NCBI GenBank assembly: GCA_964017195.1
Contig: OZ024897.1
Span: forward strand, 6,614,360 to 6,678,359
Source of the DNA: Siderastrea radians
Taxonomy: Eukaryota; Cnidaria; Anthozoa; Scleractinia; Rhizangiidae
Length of the DNA stretch: 64,000 nt
Direction of reading: 5' to 3'
The notes beneath the pieces are model-generated. The model was given only the letters and a program-made list of their open reading frames with translations. It was not told where the DNA came from and did no database searches. Numbering within the stretch: position 1 is the first letter of the stretch; each line of letters starts with the position of its first letter. Positions 10,913 to 22,535 of the stretch are shown piece after piece. Both the position numbers and the translations under genes were made by a program.

Positions 10913-12741
10913 GCTGCCTCTGCGAGGGTTTGTTTATCAGAAACTGGATCACTTAGCTGGATAAGTTAGATGTTAAAAAGAGACAGGCCCTCTATATCCG
11001 GCTAAGCCGTTTGAAAGCCGATCGAGCGATACTGACACTAATCTAGTCAGGTGTTAAATACGATACCTAGTCTCTTTTTTCAATTCTATTTTTAATTACG
11101 TACCTTAAAAATTTTCGAAATCGGTAAGTAATCTATTGTATATATTTTTTTTCTTGTCTTTTGCTAACTCCGTCTTATTTTTCTGAACGGTGAAATAATC
11201 AACAACAAATCAATTAATTAAGTGAAATGGTCTCCAACAGTCATTCTATCCTTTTCCCGTAAACAACTGTCAAAAACCGCGACACAAAATCAAATGTTGG
11301 TCAGTGAATGAATATATTTCTTTTTTTCTGCTCGAAAAGGTATTCAGTTTACGAGATGTTTGTTTCGATGATTGCCGTAAACTTACAGAAAACAATCAGA
11401 TGGTTGAATTTGATTTCACCATTAACTGTCAACTTTCTGTAAGTTAATTTTTTGTCAAAACTATCTGTTCCCAGTTATGCCTGAACCGATCAGTGTCCCC
11501 TACCTCTTACTGGTCCGGGCATTAGTTTTAGTGTAAAGAGAGGATGAAACAATTAATGTGTAAACAGCCCTCCAAAGACTGGATCCTTGGTTTTATTATG
11601 AGAACTTTATTATTAGAACGTATGGGTAAGAGTGTGGCTAATATGTAGAATACAGTGCACTCCCGCTGTCTCGAACTACGCATATCGTTGAACTCGAAAT
11701 GAAGCCTCTTTCTCGCCTAAGATGCTATTGTACATGGAGAAATTTAATATACAGACCGTCTCAACCAACAAGCTTTTTGTCTCTCGAGTGCTGGAGAGAG
11801 CTGAGATAGAGGGAGTCTACTGTAAATGAAAATCATTTATACAAGAATTAAAATTCAACTTAACCCTGAAAAAGAAGACAGATAAGCGTATAGCTTCTAG
11901 TATCTTAATCAAGATTTTGTTAGGAATCACTCCACTTTGATGTACAAACACCTAAATATAAATCTTCAAAACAGTGGCATGCAGTAATTAAAATCGTTTA
12001 GAATGGCTGTACAACTGATAACAGCTACAATGTCGGACACATTTGCTGGAGCACTTTCCCTGTCCGCACCACAATGTTGATAACAATGACTTGCTTGACG
12101 ATAAAAATTGGTTCATTTCAAATTTAACAGCCGTTCCACTTGCCAGAGTAGCAATATGAAGTCAACCTTTGAAATGCGTTAAAATTTATTAAATAGGCTT
12201 GACTCGGCAGCCTGAGCACGACATCTATGGGTGCTCGTTTCTCAAAAGCCTCGAAAACCTTTCGAACCCCCAAAAGCCATTTGTAATGATATAAACAACT
12301 CACTCTACAAAGCTGGTATTTAAATGTTTCTCAGTTTAGATAAAACATGATTAAGTTATTGCAAAGTTTCAAGCGTAGAAAATTCTTTGTTTTCTAGACA
12401 CTGTTTGAATCATCGTACCCGAAATCGGCCCGAAAGGTTTGGGGCTTTCGCGTGTGACAGAGCTTGCTGTACTACATTGGCACGATTTGAGACGCCGGCA
12501 AACGTTGTGCCATGGAGGAACTTAGTGCGATGTTTTCTGGTTCGGCTTAGCAGTCACACGACGTCTGAAACGCGCCTAACTTGCGTCAGGGTCATATGTT
12601 GTGTTCATAGGTGAGGCATTCACGAGTCCCATATGAGAGCTTTATCTTTCTAATGACGCGCTTTTTAAGAGGCTCTCGACGCGTTTACGAGTGCAGAGAC
12701 TCAGTAAATCTGAAGAGTCCTGGATAACACTTGACAATATT
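10913..12741. other. Intergenic, convergent between the KLHL unit 3 and Dlish-like genes
   Basis: No gene seen. About 11150-12340 is a diverged copy of 6200-7330, i.e. of the region that precedes a BTB exon. No BTB exon follows here, so the duplicated flank is an orphan. Small open frames such as 12387-12614 look like chance. Confidence 0.5.
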
Positions 12742-13106
12742 TTATATGTCCGTCACAACAGGCTCCTTGACGCTATCTTCGGGAATAAAGCCAGATTTCT
12801 TTCTGTGAGGCGAATATGCCCATATCCAGCCGGGGACTATTTGGTCTTTGAGATTAGCATACACATACTCCCCCGGACGAACAGTCAGATCGTCAAATGC
12901 CCGCCCTTCGAAGTAGTAAAGCACTATTAATCGAGTCCCTTTTAGGGTAAAAGTCTTTTCGCTCGAAGCAGATGACGTCACGTCTGTATACGATGACTTG
13001 GATTTGGCGCCAGTTGAACAAGAACTTGTTGGCGTGACGTCAGAAGAGTTTATGTCCGGCGAGCTTAGTGCGGAGACGTTCGAGAGAGATAACCGCTGAA
13101 TGCAAG
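12742..13106 (-). CDS. Dlish-like gene, exon 3 (SH3-3 and stop)
   Basis: The acceptor ttactttacag ends at 13107. The exon opens with a Ser/Thr-rich linker, then the third SH3 (GWIWAYSPHRKKSGFIPED), and ends VVTDI stop. The frame extends well upstream of the GTG at 12981. Confidence 0.82.
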
Positions 13107-16100
13107 CTGTAAAGTAAAATAAATGTCATAAACGAAATTTCTTGACGTAATGTTTATCAACAAAAATCCTTTGTTCAATCCCAAACACCCCTCAAACCAG
13201 TTGAACAAAAAACCTCCGTCTTAAACATCCAGTTAAAGAGGTACCAGGTTCATTAGTAACAGTAACTCTGTATTTCACAATTTTTCACCCTAAATTTTCT
13301 GTGACGTCATAGTGTTTATCCGCGGAGAAACACTATTAGGAGGTAGGGTCCATCTGGCAAAAATACCCGGATGGATAGAATTCGCCCCCCCCCCCCCCCC
13401 AAAGAAAAAGCTTTTTCTAAAAATCAACAAACACGTTGTTTTCAATGTTTTTACATCAGTTGTATGTTTATTTCTCTTCTCTAAGTTTTAAATTAGTGAG
13501 CTGTACTTGAAATTCCAAACGCCAGCTCGGTGATTTTTGTTCGGAGGGAAATCTAGTGATGAATAGAGTGCTTCTGTCCCCGGAATATCGGACTGACAGT
13601 TTTCCTGGGAAATTTGTTGTTTCTTAAAACTGGAACATAGCCCTTGAAGCCTCTCTTGTCGAGCTAATATTTGTTTTAAAATTTTCGAAGCAACTATCAG
13701 CAGATAGTCCCTCGACAGAAACACTCTGTGGTTTGAATAGATAGTTCCCGGATACGAGCAAACGCGTGCTCTGATTGGCTGTCAAAGAAAAGGCATTTAC
13801 AATAACTGTGAGTATTCTCGTTCACTGATTGGCTCTTGCTTATTGTCGATGAGAGTACAGATCATAAAAACTGACGTCATGGTAACGTCATTTTTAGTAT
13901 CCGTAAGAGTATAGAACATGAAAAAATGGAGTCGATATGTTTAATCACCACCTACATATTTATCCTTAGAGTGAAGAAGTCTCGTGAAATAACGGAGAAA
14001 AATGCTTGTTTGAACAGAAAAGTTTGTTTAACTCTATTTCGAGGAACAATTTTAAATACTCCAACGAGCTAAAGAAACTGGAAGGAAAACAGATGCCGAC
14101 CTGATTTGCCATTTTAGACCCCACGAAGACCGCAAACGCTTTAGACTTTATTTATCTATCGCGCACCAATCGTGTGGTTTAATTTATCCTAACATCTCAA
14201 ATTTTATCACGGAATCAAAAACCAAGTTTTGTCTCTGGTAACAAAATAAAAAATCGGTTAAGTTTTTCCCCTTGCCTTGAATGGCTTCAGGAGAAACACA
14301 CCTTACCTTGTTATACAAGAAAACATTTCGTGCGGCTTAGCTCGAAACAACCCCGGCAGAACCTTATACAGAAGTCGCATGGTATCAAAGTAAAACAAGT
14401 TTTGGTGCTTTGCGAGATGCAACTGTAGCGATTTACAATGACACATATTTTCAGGAGGAAATTGCTTCTTACGAGTTCAGTAACTTTTCAATTTTTGAGA
14501 GCTTAGTCATTGAAAAATAACATGACAATCATATGCAATGTCAATAGTGGAGTTACTTTTGGTGGAATAATCTCTGCGGATGATTATTTTTTCGGGATTT
14601 ATTCCTTTTTGGACCGGAAAGAAATTCTAAAAAAATCCAAAAAACAACACCGCAAAAGTTTTATGTCATATGGTACACGAAAGCTTCTCCAAGTGTTATA
14701 GACCTTGCAACTGACATTTTCAGCAGTTTTTCCGTCTCTGCAATTGTTGCGAAAACATAATGACCTGGTCGAATTTGTGAAACAGTTACTGATCCTATGG
14801 ACTATTTAGCAAAAGGAAAGTCGATCCTGAAAAAGTCATTTCCTGTTTTAAAATCAATGACCTATAAATGGTATAAAAATGACTTGTTAAACGGCATAGC
14901 AAATAAGTAGAGATAAATCATAGTCTTCTAAGTAAATAACGGAAACACACGCAGTTCCTTGATTGTCTGAAATGCAAGTTTTTAAAATTCTTAAAATGTT
15001 TCCAAAGTCTAAAGTGTAACAAAAATTAACTTGATCGGCCTGCTTCTGTTGATCATTTCACAGCAAAAGGGAGTTCGATACTAAAAAAGCCACTTCCTCT
15101 GTAATAATGATATTCACATGGTGTAATGATGGCATTTTAAACGGCATAGCAATAACATGGTGATGTATCATACATAGTTCTGTAAGTAACTACAGCAATA
15201 TACGACCAACAGTATTGACGGAGTTCCTTGATTAACTAAAAGTGGTGTCATTTTTAAAATTCCTAAGATGCCTTCAGTCTGTGAACAAAAAACCTCCATA
15301 CCTTGTTGATAAAATATTGGTAAACGTTAAGCATTACAGAAAACGTTTGACTCCGTAGTTTTCTTTTGAAGGGTAAACAGTTTGAAACTAGACAAAATTC
15401 CAGCCTAAATAACTAAAAACCAAACAGCACCACAGTAAATTACAACTCAGTAGCTCTCAGATGAATAGTCGAACTTTAGGATTTTATCTACCGACTCAAA
15501 AGTTAGAAGCACCTCGTACAGCATAATAAACAGCACTACAGGAAAGTACTGCTCAGTAGCTTTCATTTAAATGGTTGTAATTTAAGATTACATTCACAAA
15601 CTCAAAAGCTATAACCACCTACTATCGCGTAATAAACAGCTGCACCACAGGAACGTACTGCTCAATAGCTTTCATTTGAATGGTCGCTATTTAGGATTTC
15701 GTAGACGGCCTCAAAAGTCACAGTCACCTTGTATAGAATAATAAACAGCACCGCAGAAAAGTTCTGCTCAACAACGGTCACAATGCAGAACTTCATCCAT
15801 GGACTCATTAGTTACTAACAACCACCTAGCCGAGCATAACAAACAGTAGCCCAGACAGAGGTTACAATCTCTTATCTGATTTGGCTCCAGGTTTCTTAGT
15901 GTCTCCGGCACGGTAAAAACATTGTAAGGTTGAGGTTATCAAAATCATAACAATCAAGGAGGTATTTCAACAAGCTGAAGACCTTATATTTTTACCTAAA
16001 ATAGCATTTTGTGCATTCTGTTGTCATGTAAGTGTTGTCTAATCGGCGAGCTGTTAAAAAAAGGGCTCAGTTGTATTTGTACGTCTACTCTGATACAGGA

Positions 16101-17968
16101 AAAATTTGCTCTGGGACGAGACGAAAAGGTAGGTTTAGGGCCCTAACAAGACTTACTACAAATTGCAAATCGACATTTTGGTTGCAGTTGCTAGCTCAAC
16201 TGAATATGTTATTTTTGTTTGCAAAACTAACAAATCAGATAAAAATAACTCAAACTAGAAGAACGTTACAGTGCATCGTGAAACAGCAAACAAATTCTGC
16301 TGAAAATAAAATTAGGACTTGCGACATATTGTGTTGTCGTAAGTCAAAGAGTCGGTCCCCCAAAATCTTAAAGTTTAAGTTTTACATGTACTTGGACTTA
16401 ACATTCCCTTCTTTGTCGGCAAATTTTTGAGGTTTTGTCGTCCTATTTTTGGCTATCTTGAAGTTATCTTGAAGTTATTTTTAAGCTACATCTCCAAGTA
16501 CGTTCCGGAGTAAAAAAAATCACAGTGCAGTTTCCAAAATCCATACAAGAGTGGTTTGAATTTTCTCGTTTATGAATAAAATTGACTATTCAACTGATAG
16601 CCATGTTGTGCAGCACTTTCCTGTGGTGCACAATTTTTCCTTTTTCAGTATTACACCAAAGAAAGCATTCACCTTTTTAGTATAATGAGAAGGGTTGAAA
16701 GCATTCCAGTCGAACAAGTGTATTCGGACAAGCACAATATATAGTTTTGATACACTACTCTGACTACATTGAAACCGCCTTTCTTTATGACCTCCCCCAG
16801 TATGAGTATCTTTTCATCAAGGACAATCATCTTTGTCTCGCGCGTAACGACAAAATAGGCACACCTACACAAAACGGATGTACCCTAACTTTTGCATTCC
16901 CTTACGTGTCTTGAGTTCGAAAGCGGTTCGACCCACTTAGACTTCTTAATCGCTTGAGTCGACCCGGTAATATTATACACTTATATACTAGTGACTGAAG
17001 AGGGAAATATTTATCGATATTTACCTTCACACACGTGTGAGACAACAAAAGCTCTTGGCACAAAGCCTTCCTCTCCATCTTCCGTTAAAACCCAAACCCA
17101 ATCTTCGTCTTGGTCATTTAGCAACATAACCAATTCTCCTCGACATACGCTGACATCATTTTCATCATGGGCTGTATAGTCGTAAATAACCATTAACTGC
17201 GGTCCATAAGCCCGCTTTGGAAAGTAAGTCATTAAATTCGAGTCGTGTTTATCCCTCGGGATCTGAGGCTCACTGTAAATCGTTCTTTCACCGGCTCCAT
17301 CCTCGCTCTCCTCAAAGCTATCTTCATAACCCGAAGTGCTAGACTTGGAATTCGTGGATACATTAGTCGTAGAGCAATAACAATACGGGATAAATCCTTC
17401 ATTTCCCGAGGAATCCACAACGTAGACCCAGTCATTTTGCTGGTAGAGTATTTTCACGTAATGACCCTTTCGTACTTTCAGTTCTTCCTTTTCAACCGGT
17501 TCGTAAGTTTGTATTACCTTCACTCGGATGTTTGCGGGCTTTGTCAAAGTTGCCGCTCGAATTTTGCGCTCAATAAGCGTTTCGTGTTTGAATCCAGACT
17601 CGTTTATTCTAACACTTCGCTTTACTTGTTTATGGTTTACAGCTGAGCCATTTTTCAGAGCGGATTTCGTAATTTCTACAGGTGTAGTTCCATTTTGTTC
17701 CAAACTATTCGATGGGCGGTAAACATCTGGAGGGTAAGGCGTCTTGCTCTGCAATACTGACCAAAGAAAACAAGCGTGAAAATAACTTAGATAAAATGAA
17801 ATAGCGCGATTAATTAAGCTACAATAGCAGCGCAATGCGAACTTCAAAAAACACAAATGCTAATGATTTCTTTTATGCAAAACAAGCGGTAAAGAAATGC
17901 CCTGGTAATGGACGAGAACGATTACCTTTCTTTTTAAGTGTCAGCTGAGAAGGGCAAAAGAAGGCCAT
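12742..17968 (-). CDS. Three-SH3 adaptor, Dlish/Vamana-like
   Basis: Three exons on the minus strand: 17968-17926, 17756-17025 and 13106-12742. Junction phases agree (1 then 1) and total 379 codons plus stop. The first exon codes MAFFCPSQLTLKKK. SH3 domains lie at about 92-145 (IQTYEPVEKEELKVRKG...GFIPYCYC), 201-255 (VIYDYTAHDENDVSV...EEGFVPRAFV) and 316-372 (VLYYFEGRAFDDLTVRPGEY...KSGFIPED). A serine-rich spacer precedes the third. Three evenly spaced SH3 domains in a protein of this size fit Dlish (Vamana), which in flies binds Fat and Dachs at the membrane and affects Hippo signalling. That role is known from Drosophila and only inferred here. Other small SH3 adaptors cannot be excluded. 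No transmembrane segment is seen. Confidence 0.75.
13107..17024 (-). other. Second intron of the Dlish-like gene
   Basis: A 3.9-kb intron. It contains an 18-base C-run (about 13386-13403) and a tandem array of the ~108-bp repeat (about 15420-15860). The region 13410-15400 is AT-rich with no recognised element. 15880-17000 likewise shows only short open frames. Confidence 0.6.
15420..15860 (-). repeat. Array of ~108-bp tandem repeat, minus orientation
   Basis: Three to four diverged units. Each holds the complement of ttgagtctgtggatgaaat, gtgaccattcaaatgaaagc and gtggtgctgtttatta. The same unit recurs in the RIMBP introns near 28.6, 39.4, 42.7 and 53.0 kb. Confidence 0.8.
17025..17756 (-). 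CDS. Dlish-like gene, exon 2 (SH3-1 and SH3-2)
   Basis: A 732-nt exon carrying the first two SH3 domains and the acidic serine-rich linker between them (SGYEDSFEESEDGAGE). The donor gaag/gtaaat leaves one base, completed by CT of exon 3 to give Ala. Confidence 0.82.
17926..17968 (-). CDS. Dlish-like gene, exon 1
   Basis: A short first coding exon: ATG at 17968, 14 codons plus one base, then the donor aaag/gtaatc. It joins in phase to the acceptor ggtcag at 17757-17759. Another acceptor eight bases further (ttgcag) would be out of phase, which decides the junction. Confidence 0.7.
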
Positions 17969-20900
17969 AACGTTGTTTTCGATTTAAACATTACACCGCT
18001 TTGTCGCGCATATCCATGCCGAAGGGACATTTGAAAGCTTGTTTGTTTTTTCTACGCGGAAAAATAAATAAGCTCTAGGTCAGAAAGAAAAAATCTGCAT
18101 CTATGCGTCACGGCGCTCTCGAGTAAATTAACCCAAAATAGAAACCTTGTATGACGCGGACAACTGTTTACATTGATCGCTCGCCCGACACAATCCTCCA
18201 ATGGCTGCTAATCCTGGGATTATTAAAACCGCAGATACGGTGAAATCTGTTTGAATAGGAAACAATAAAGATCAAAGATTTCAGCAGGTCACAGGGGTAA
18301 AAGATGTTCTGAAGTAATAGTTTTGCCCGTGAAAGCGCAAGACAATTGTGTCGGGCAGTCTTGTGAAGCAAACGTCTGGCCATGCAGTGGCTTAGAAGTA
18401 AACAGTGTCAGGAATACATTGAAATGAACATCCGGTTTACAAAGTTCTTAGAATTCGAGGAATTTATTCTGATATTTTATTTATTTTTCTAATTACCTGT
18501 TAACAGCAATATTCTAATTTTCCTGTTTCGTCTTCATTGCTCGTGTTCGTGTTCACAAAATGGCCCAAATTTAAAAAACAAAAGGCAAAGAGAAACACTA
18601 TAGATTTTTCTAACGATAATCATCAAATTGAACGAAAAAAACTTTATTGGTGATCTTTAAATCGTTAAATATTTTAAGTACTTAAATTTTATGTTAAAAA
18701 TTGCATCCGGAAATTGCGGCAATTAACACATAGCCAATACTCCGATTAGCTTTATAAAAGTATTGATCGGAGATAGTAGCGGAGCCAGCGCGCTAGCGCG
18801 TCAGCGGAGCTCCATTGCTAAGGAAATTTGGTAATCTATCAAGCCAAAAAATTTTGGTAGTGACGTAGTAGTCACGTGACCGTCCGTCCGTACATCCGTC
18901 CGTCCGTACATCCGTACGTCCGTCCGTCCGCACCACAGGCCTACCAATACACTTCCTACACTGGATATAACCCTGTGCTGAATCCCGTGTGTTTTCGGCG
19001 CGAAATCGCATGTTGACCCGCGTTGTAGCAAAACAAGCAAAGACAACAAAAGTCAAAAACAAATTTGTTAATGGAAAAAAAAAGTTCAAAAGAACACTCA
19101 GTTGTCTTTTTGGTGGAAGGGGAAAAGTTCAATCTAGGCGAAAGAAATTCGGCGATAAAGTTCAGGCAAAAAGTTCAAATTTGCCTCGTCGGTTCTGTTC
19201 AAACTCGGTCGGCACACCGCTTGAGTTCGCAGCTTTTCGCAGCGGTTTCGACGCCAAATATAGCAGAGCTAGTGCTTTTTGGTTTTTTCTGTCCACAACC
19301 ATGGTTTTTACGGCGTTTCGAACACATTTTGCCAGGAAAAACACCAGCATTTTCATGCTGATAAACAGCTTGTCACGAAGAAAGAAATAAGTGTTAAAAT
19401 TAACTGAGTATACAATGTCAAACGCCCATGGCCTAGTGGACTAGCTACCGGCATGTCACGCCGACGAGCCGGGAGCAAGAATTTTTTTCTTTGTTTTTTT
19501 TTTTTTTTTTTAATAAAACGACTTGGATGAGAGTATTTTCACAAATTATTAACTGCCAGCAAAAACAAAACAAAAGCAAAAAACAGACAAAACAAAAAGG
19601 GGGGCTCCGCTTTTAGGCTTGGCTAAATCTATATATTATTTAAGACCTCCTGCATCACTTAGGCATGTTAATCACTTATTTTAGAATTACTTTGAAAAGC
19701 TAAAAGACACATTGAAATCAAAGGAACCCCCAAAATAATGCTTTAGGTTCTAGTGTCTTGGAAAAATAACTTAACGGATAATGGTTTGTTTTCGCTTTGA
19801 GAAAATCACCTGATATGTCCGTCCTGATATTCTATGAGCATCTCATGTACGAAAAATGTGCTTATAGTTTTGACCCGAAAAGACGCAAAAATCCCCTCGA
19901 GATGACCACTGCAACAAGTCAGTCACTACACACTATACCGGACAGCTCTTCTTGGCTCGGCACGAAAACCACATCGGATAGGCCTTTTGTTCCACATAAA
20001 ACGCTGATTTGGGCACAATGTTTGTGCCGGAGTGATTCTGCGCCACTCCGATCTTGACAGTGTATCGTCATGTATCGGATAGGTTTTCGTACCGCTCCTC
20101 GATCGAGGCAGTGTGGACATGGAATAGATGCGAAACGGAAGGCAATGTGATAACTAGGATGAGATTAGAATCTACTCAGAAAAGCTCTCGAACGTATGTT
20201 CCAGTTTTGGGCCATTTCCGTTCATACCGAGCCAGAGAATTTTTCTCGTAACTACGTATCAGTTTAATATTTATCTTTTTCCATTGTGTACTTTATAGAG
20301 AACCATTTGTAATGAACATGGATGGCATGGTCACGTGCTCAAATGATGTTCGTAAAGTGAGCCTGCTTAGCAAAGCGTTTCCGTAATTTTTCAACGCGTA
20401 TGAATGGAAAAAGCGTGCTCTGCACGCTAAGCTAAACTCTCGGTAGCAAACTCATCTCCAGGGTCTTCTCGGCAATCAGCTCATGGGGGCTGCGGTCAAA
20501 TTTGACCAAACTTATTAAGTGCGCAAACCAGGGGGGACAGTGTCTGTGTCGCAGACACAATACAGTGTCTGCGTTAGGGACCGGAGGTGTCTGCGACACA
20601 GAGGCAGTGTCTGTTTGAGTTCTTGTGTCTTTGCAACCTCAAATGAACTCTCCGCAATAAGATGTCTGCAAGGAGAGGTCTGACTGTACTGACTTACCTG
20701 CTCTAAAGCCGCCATCTTGAATCCACCTAGACTACGAGCATGCTGTCTTTCCGCTCAGAGGTAGTCAAGCAAAAGAACATGCGAGAGCGCGGCGTGAAAA
20801 TCGCATGCCGCGTGAAGACGCGCGAAACGGGCTGAGTGAGCTGTTCACCAGGGGCGCGTCACGTTTCCACGCGGCAACCTACTTTCGCGTCCGTTCGCAC

Positions 20901-21657
20901 GTCCTTCTTGCCCAAACAATCCTTTCAGATCCTTGAGCTGAAAGAGGGACTTCTCGAAGCGTAAAAAACAAATAAATAACACTTAGGACACTTAAGCATT
21001 CTTAAGACATTAAAACGATACAGTTTCCAATCGTGCAGCGCAACAAACATTCCTTTTAGTTGTAGTATTTGTACCATCAGTTGTTCATTGCCATGTTATG
21101 TTATGTAAAAGATTGGACTAATTGATAAATTATATTGGGATGGATTCATTCTTTCTAGTTTTGTCCGAAACTAGAAAGGCGCCATTCTGAAAGATTTGAA
21201 ATTAAAGAAGCCCCCCACATTTGATCTCCTCCATCGCCTCATTCTAGGATTTACCTTTGAAGGCACCGGTCTGAAAGATTTCCGAGGTTAAAATGTCTTT
21301 TGATTAACATATGATTGGTCACGATTATGGCCATACAATTGCTGCTGCTAGTAGTAGCATAATTATGGTACACTTTTGGTGAGCTGCTCTGGACTGAATC
21401 ATGTGAAACTGTTGAAATAAACGGCAACGATACAAGGCCGCAAGAGGGGATCATATTTCTCTATGTCAATATAGCGTCACGCGTCAACTGTCTTCGATTC
21501 TAACACAAACTAGCCTCCGTGAATTTCAACTATAGTCGTTGCTTGCATGTCCCATTAGAACCATTTGGGTTCATCATAGGGTCATCACTGAAAACAAAAA
21601 CACATACAGACCTCCAACTGGCCTCAAAGGCGTACAAAGAAGCCACTGACAAGCCAA
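17969..21657. other. Intergenic, divergent between the Dlish-like and PGGHG-like genes
   Basis: Both promoters must lie in this 3.7 kb. Visible items are a CCGT-rich simple repeat (18880-18931), a T-run (about 19485-19511), and a small stem of ctgtgtcgcagacac with its complement (about 20541-20555 and 20587-20601). No gene is supported; the overlapping short frames around 18.8-19.4 kb arise from the repeat. Confidence 0.5.
18880..18931 (+). repeat. CCGT / CCGTACAT simple tandem repeat
   Basis: A run of cgtccgtccgtacatc units immediately after the palindromic-looking tgacgtagtagtcacgtga. Translation gives the periodic RTDVRTDG peptide, a product of the repeat rather than a protein. Confidence 0.85.
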
Positions 21658-22535
21658 ATGGCGTCCTGGTTTGCGACTATCTTTTTTTCTGCGGTGTGTT
21701 TTCGTCATGTTCGTCTTACGACCGCAGCTCCAAATGCCACCAACTTTGAATCTTCGGCCCTTTCTTGGGATCCTCGATTGAATCCAAGCGTCGGAAACGG
21801 TTACTTAGCTACGACAGTTTACAGTGACACCGTGTATGTATCCGGTATTTTCAATGGACGAGGCACGAAAACTCCGAGTCACCGAGCAAGAATCCCTTCG
21901 ACCTCAGCCATTGTTGTACGAACCAATCTAAGCTCTAACGCGACCGAGGAGACTTTTAGCTTAAACGTCGAACAAGGAGTCTTTTATCACCGGTTAATCG
22001 TGGACAATTTTACCCTGGAACAACGAATTTACGCTCATCGTGTCCACCAGAACTTGCTTGTCACAGAGATCGCTATGAAAAACAGCATGCGTGACAATGT
22101 GAGTTTGTTCCTGACAAATATATTTGGACCACCAAGCGCTGACATCGAGTTTCAAAGAGACGATTTGCCACGGGACTCCCCAAATGACCCTAAAATCAAT
22201 TCCATGTCAGGATACATCAAGATAACGGAAGAGCCCGACAGTCGAAGGGAGGGCGTGGCTTTCGTCTGGGGGGACATACCCCCTCGAGTACTGATCCAAC
22301 CTTCTTCAGCGACACAAACGTTGTACTTCGTCACGGCAATAGCGACCAGTTTGGACGCTGAAGATTTCGTGAAGAGAGCGCATGAAGGGTACACAGTAGC
22401 GATGCAGAAACCGGAAGAGCTGATTGGAAGTCACGTGGAGGCTTGGAAAGAACTGTGGGGTGCTGGACGTATTGAAGTGGATGGTAATCTTACCCTTGCC
22501 CAGACGATTTCCGGTAGTCTTTATTACACACTCAG
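21658..22535 (+). CDS. PGGHG-like gene, exon 1
   Basis: Encodes the signal-like N-terminus and the beta-sandwich N-domain (LNPSVGNGYLATTVYSDTVY, typical of GH65). The donor cag/gtgatg leaves AG, which exon 2 completes to a Ser codon. Without splicing the frame closes at 22539. Confidence 0.85.

Noticed and set aside
12387..12614. 75-codon frame between the KLHL and Dlish-like genes
   Set aside because: No similarity to BTB or kelch and no splice context.
18793..19089. Frames encoding periodic RTDVRTDG peptide
   Set aside because: Produced by the CCGT simple repeat.
19425..19510. tRNA-like stretch (tggcctagtggactagc) followed by a T-run
   Set aside because: No recognisable B box; too degraded to call a SINE or tRNA with confidence.
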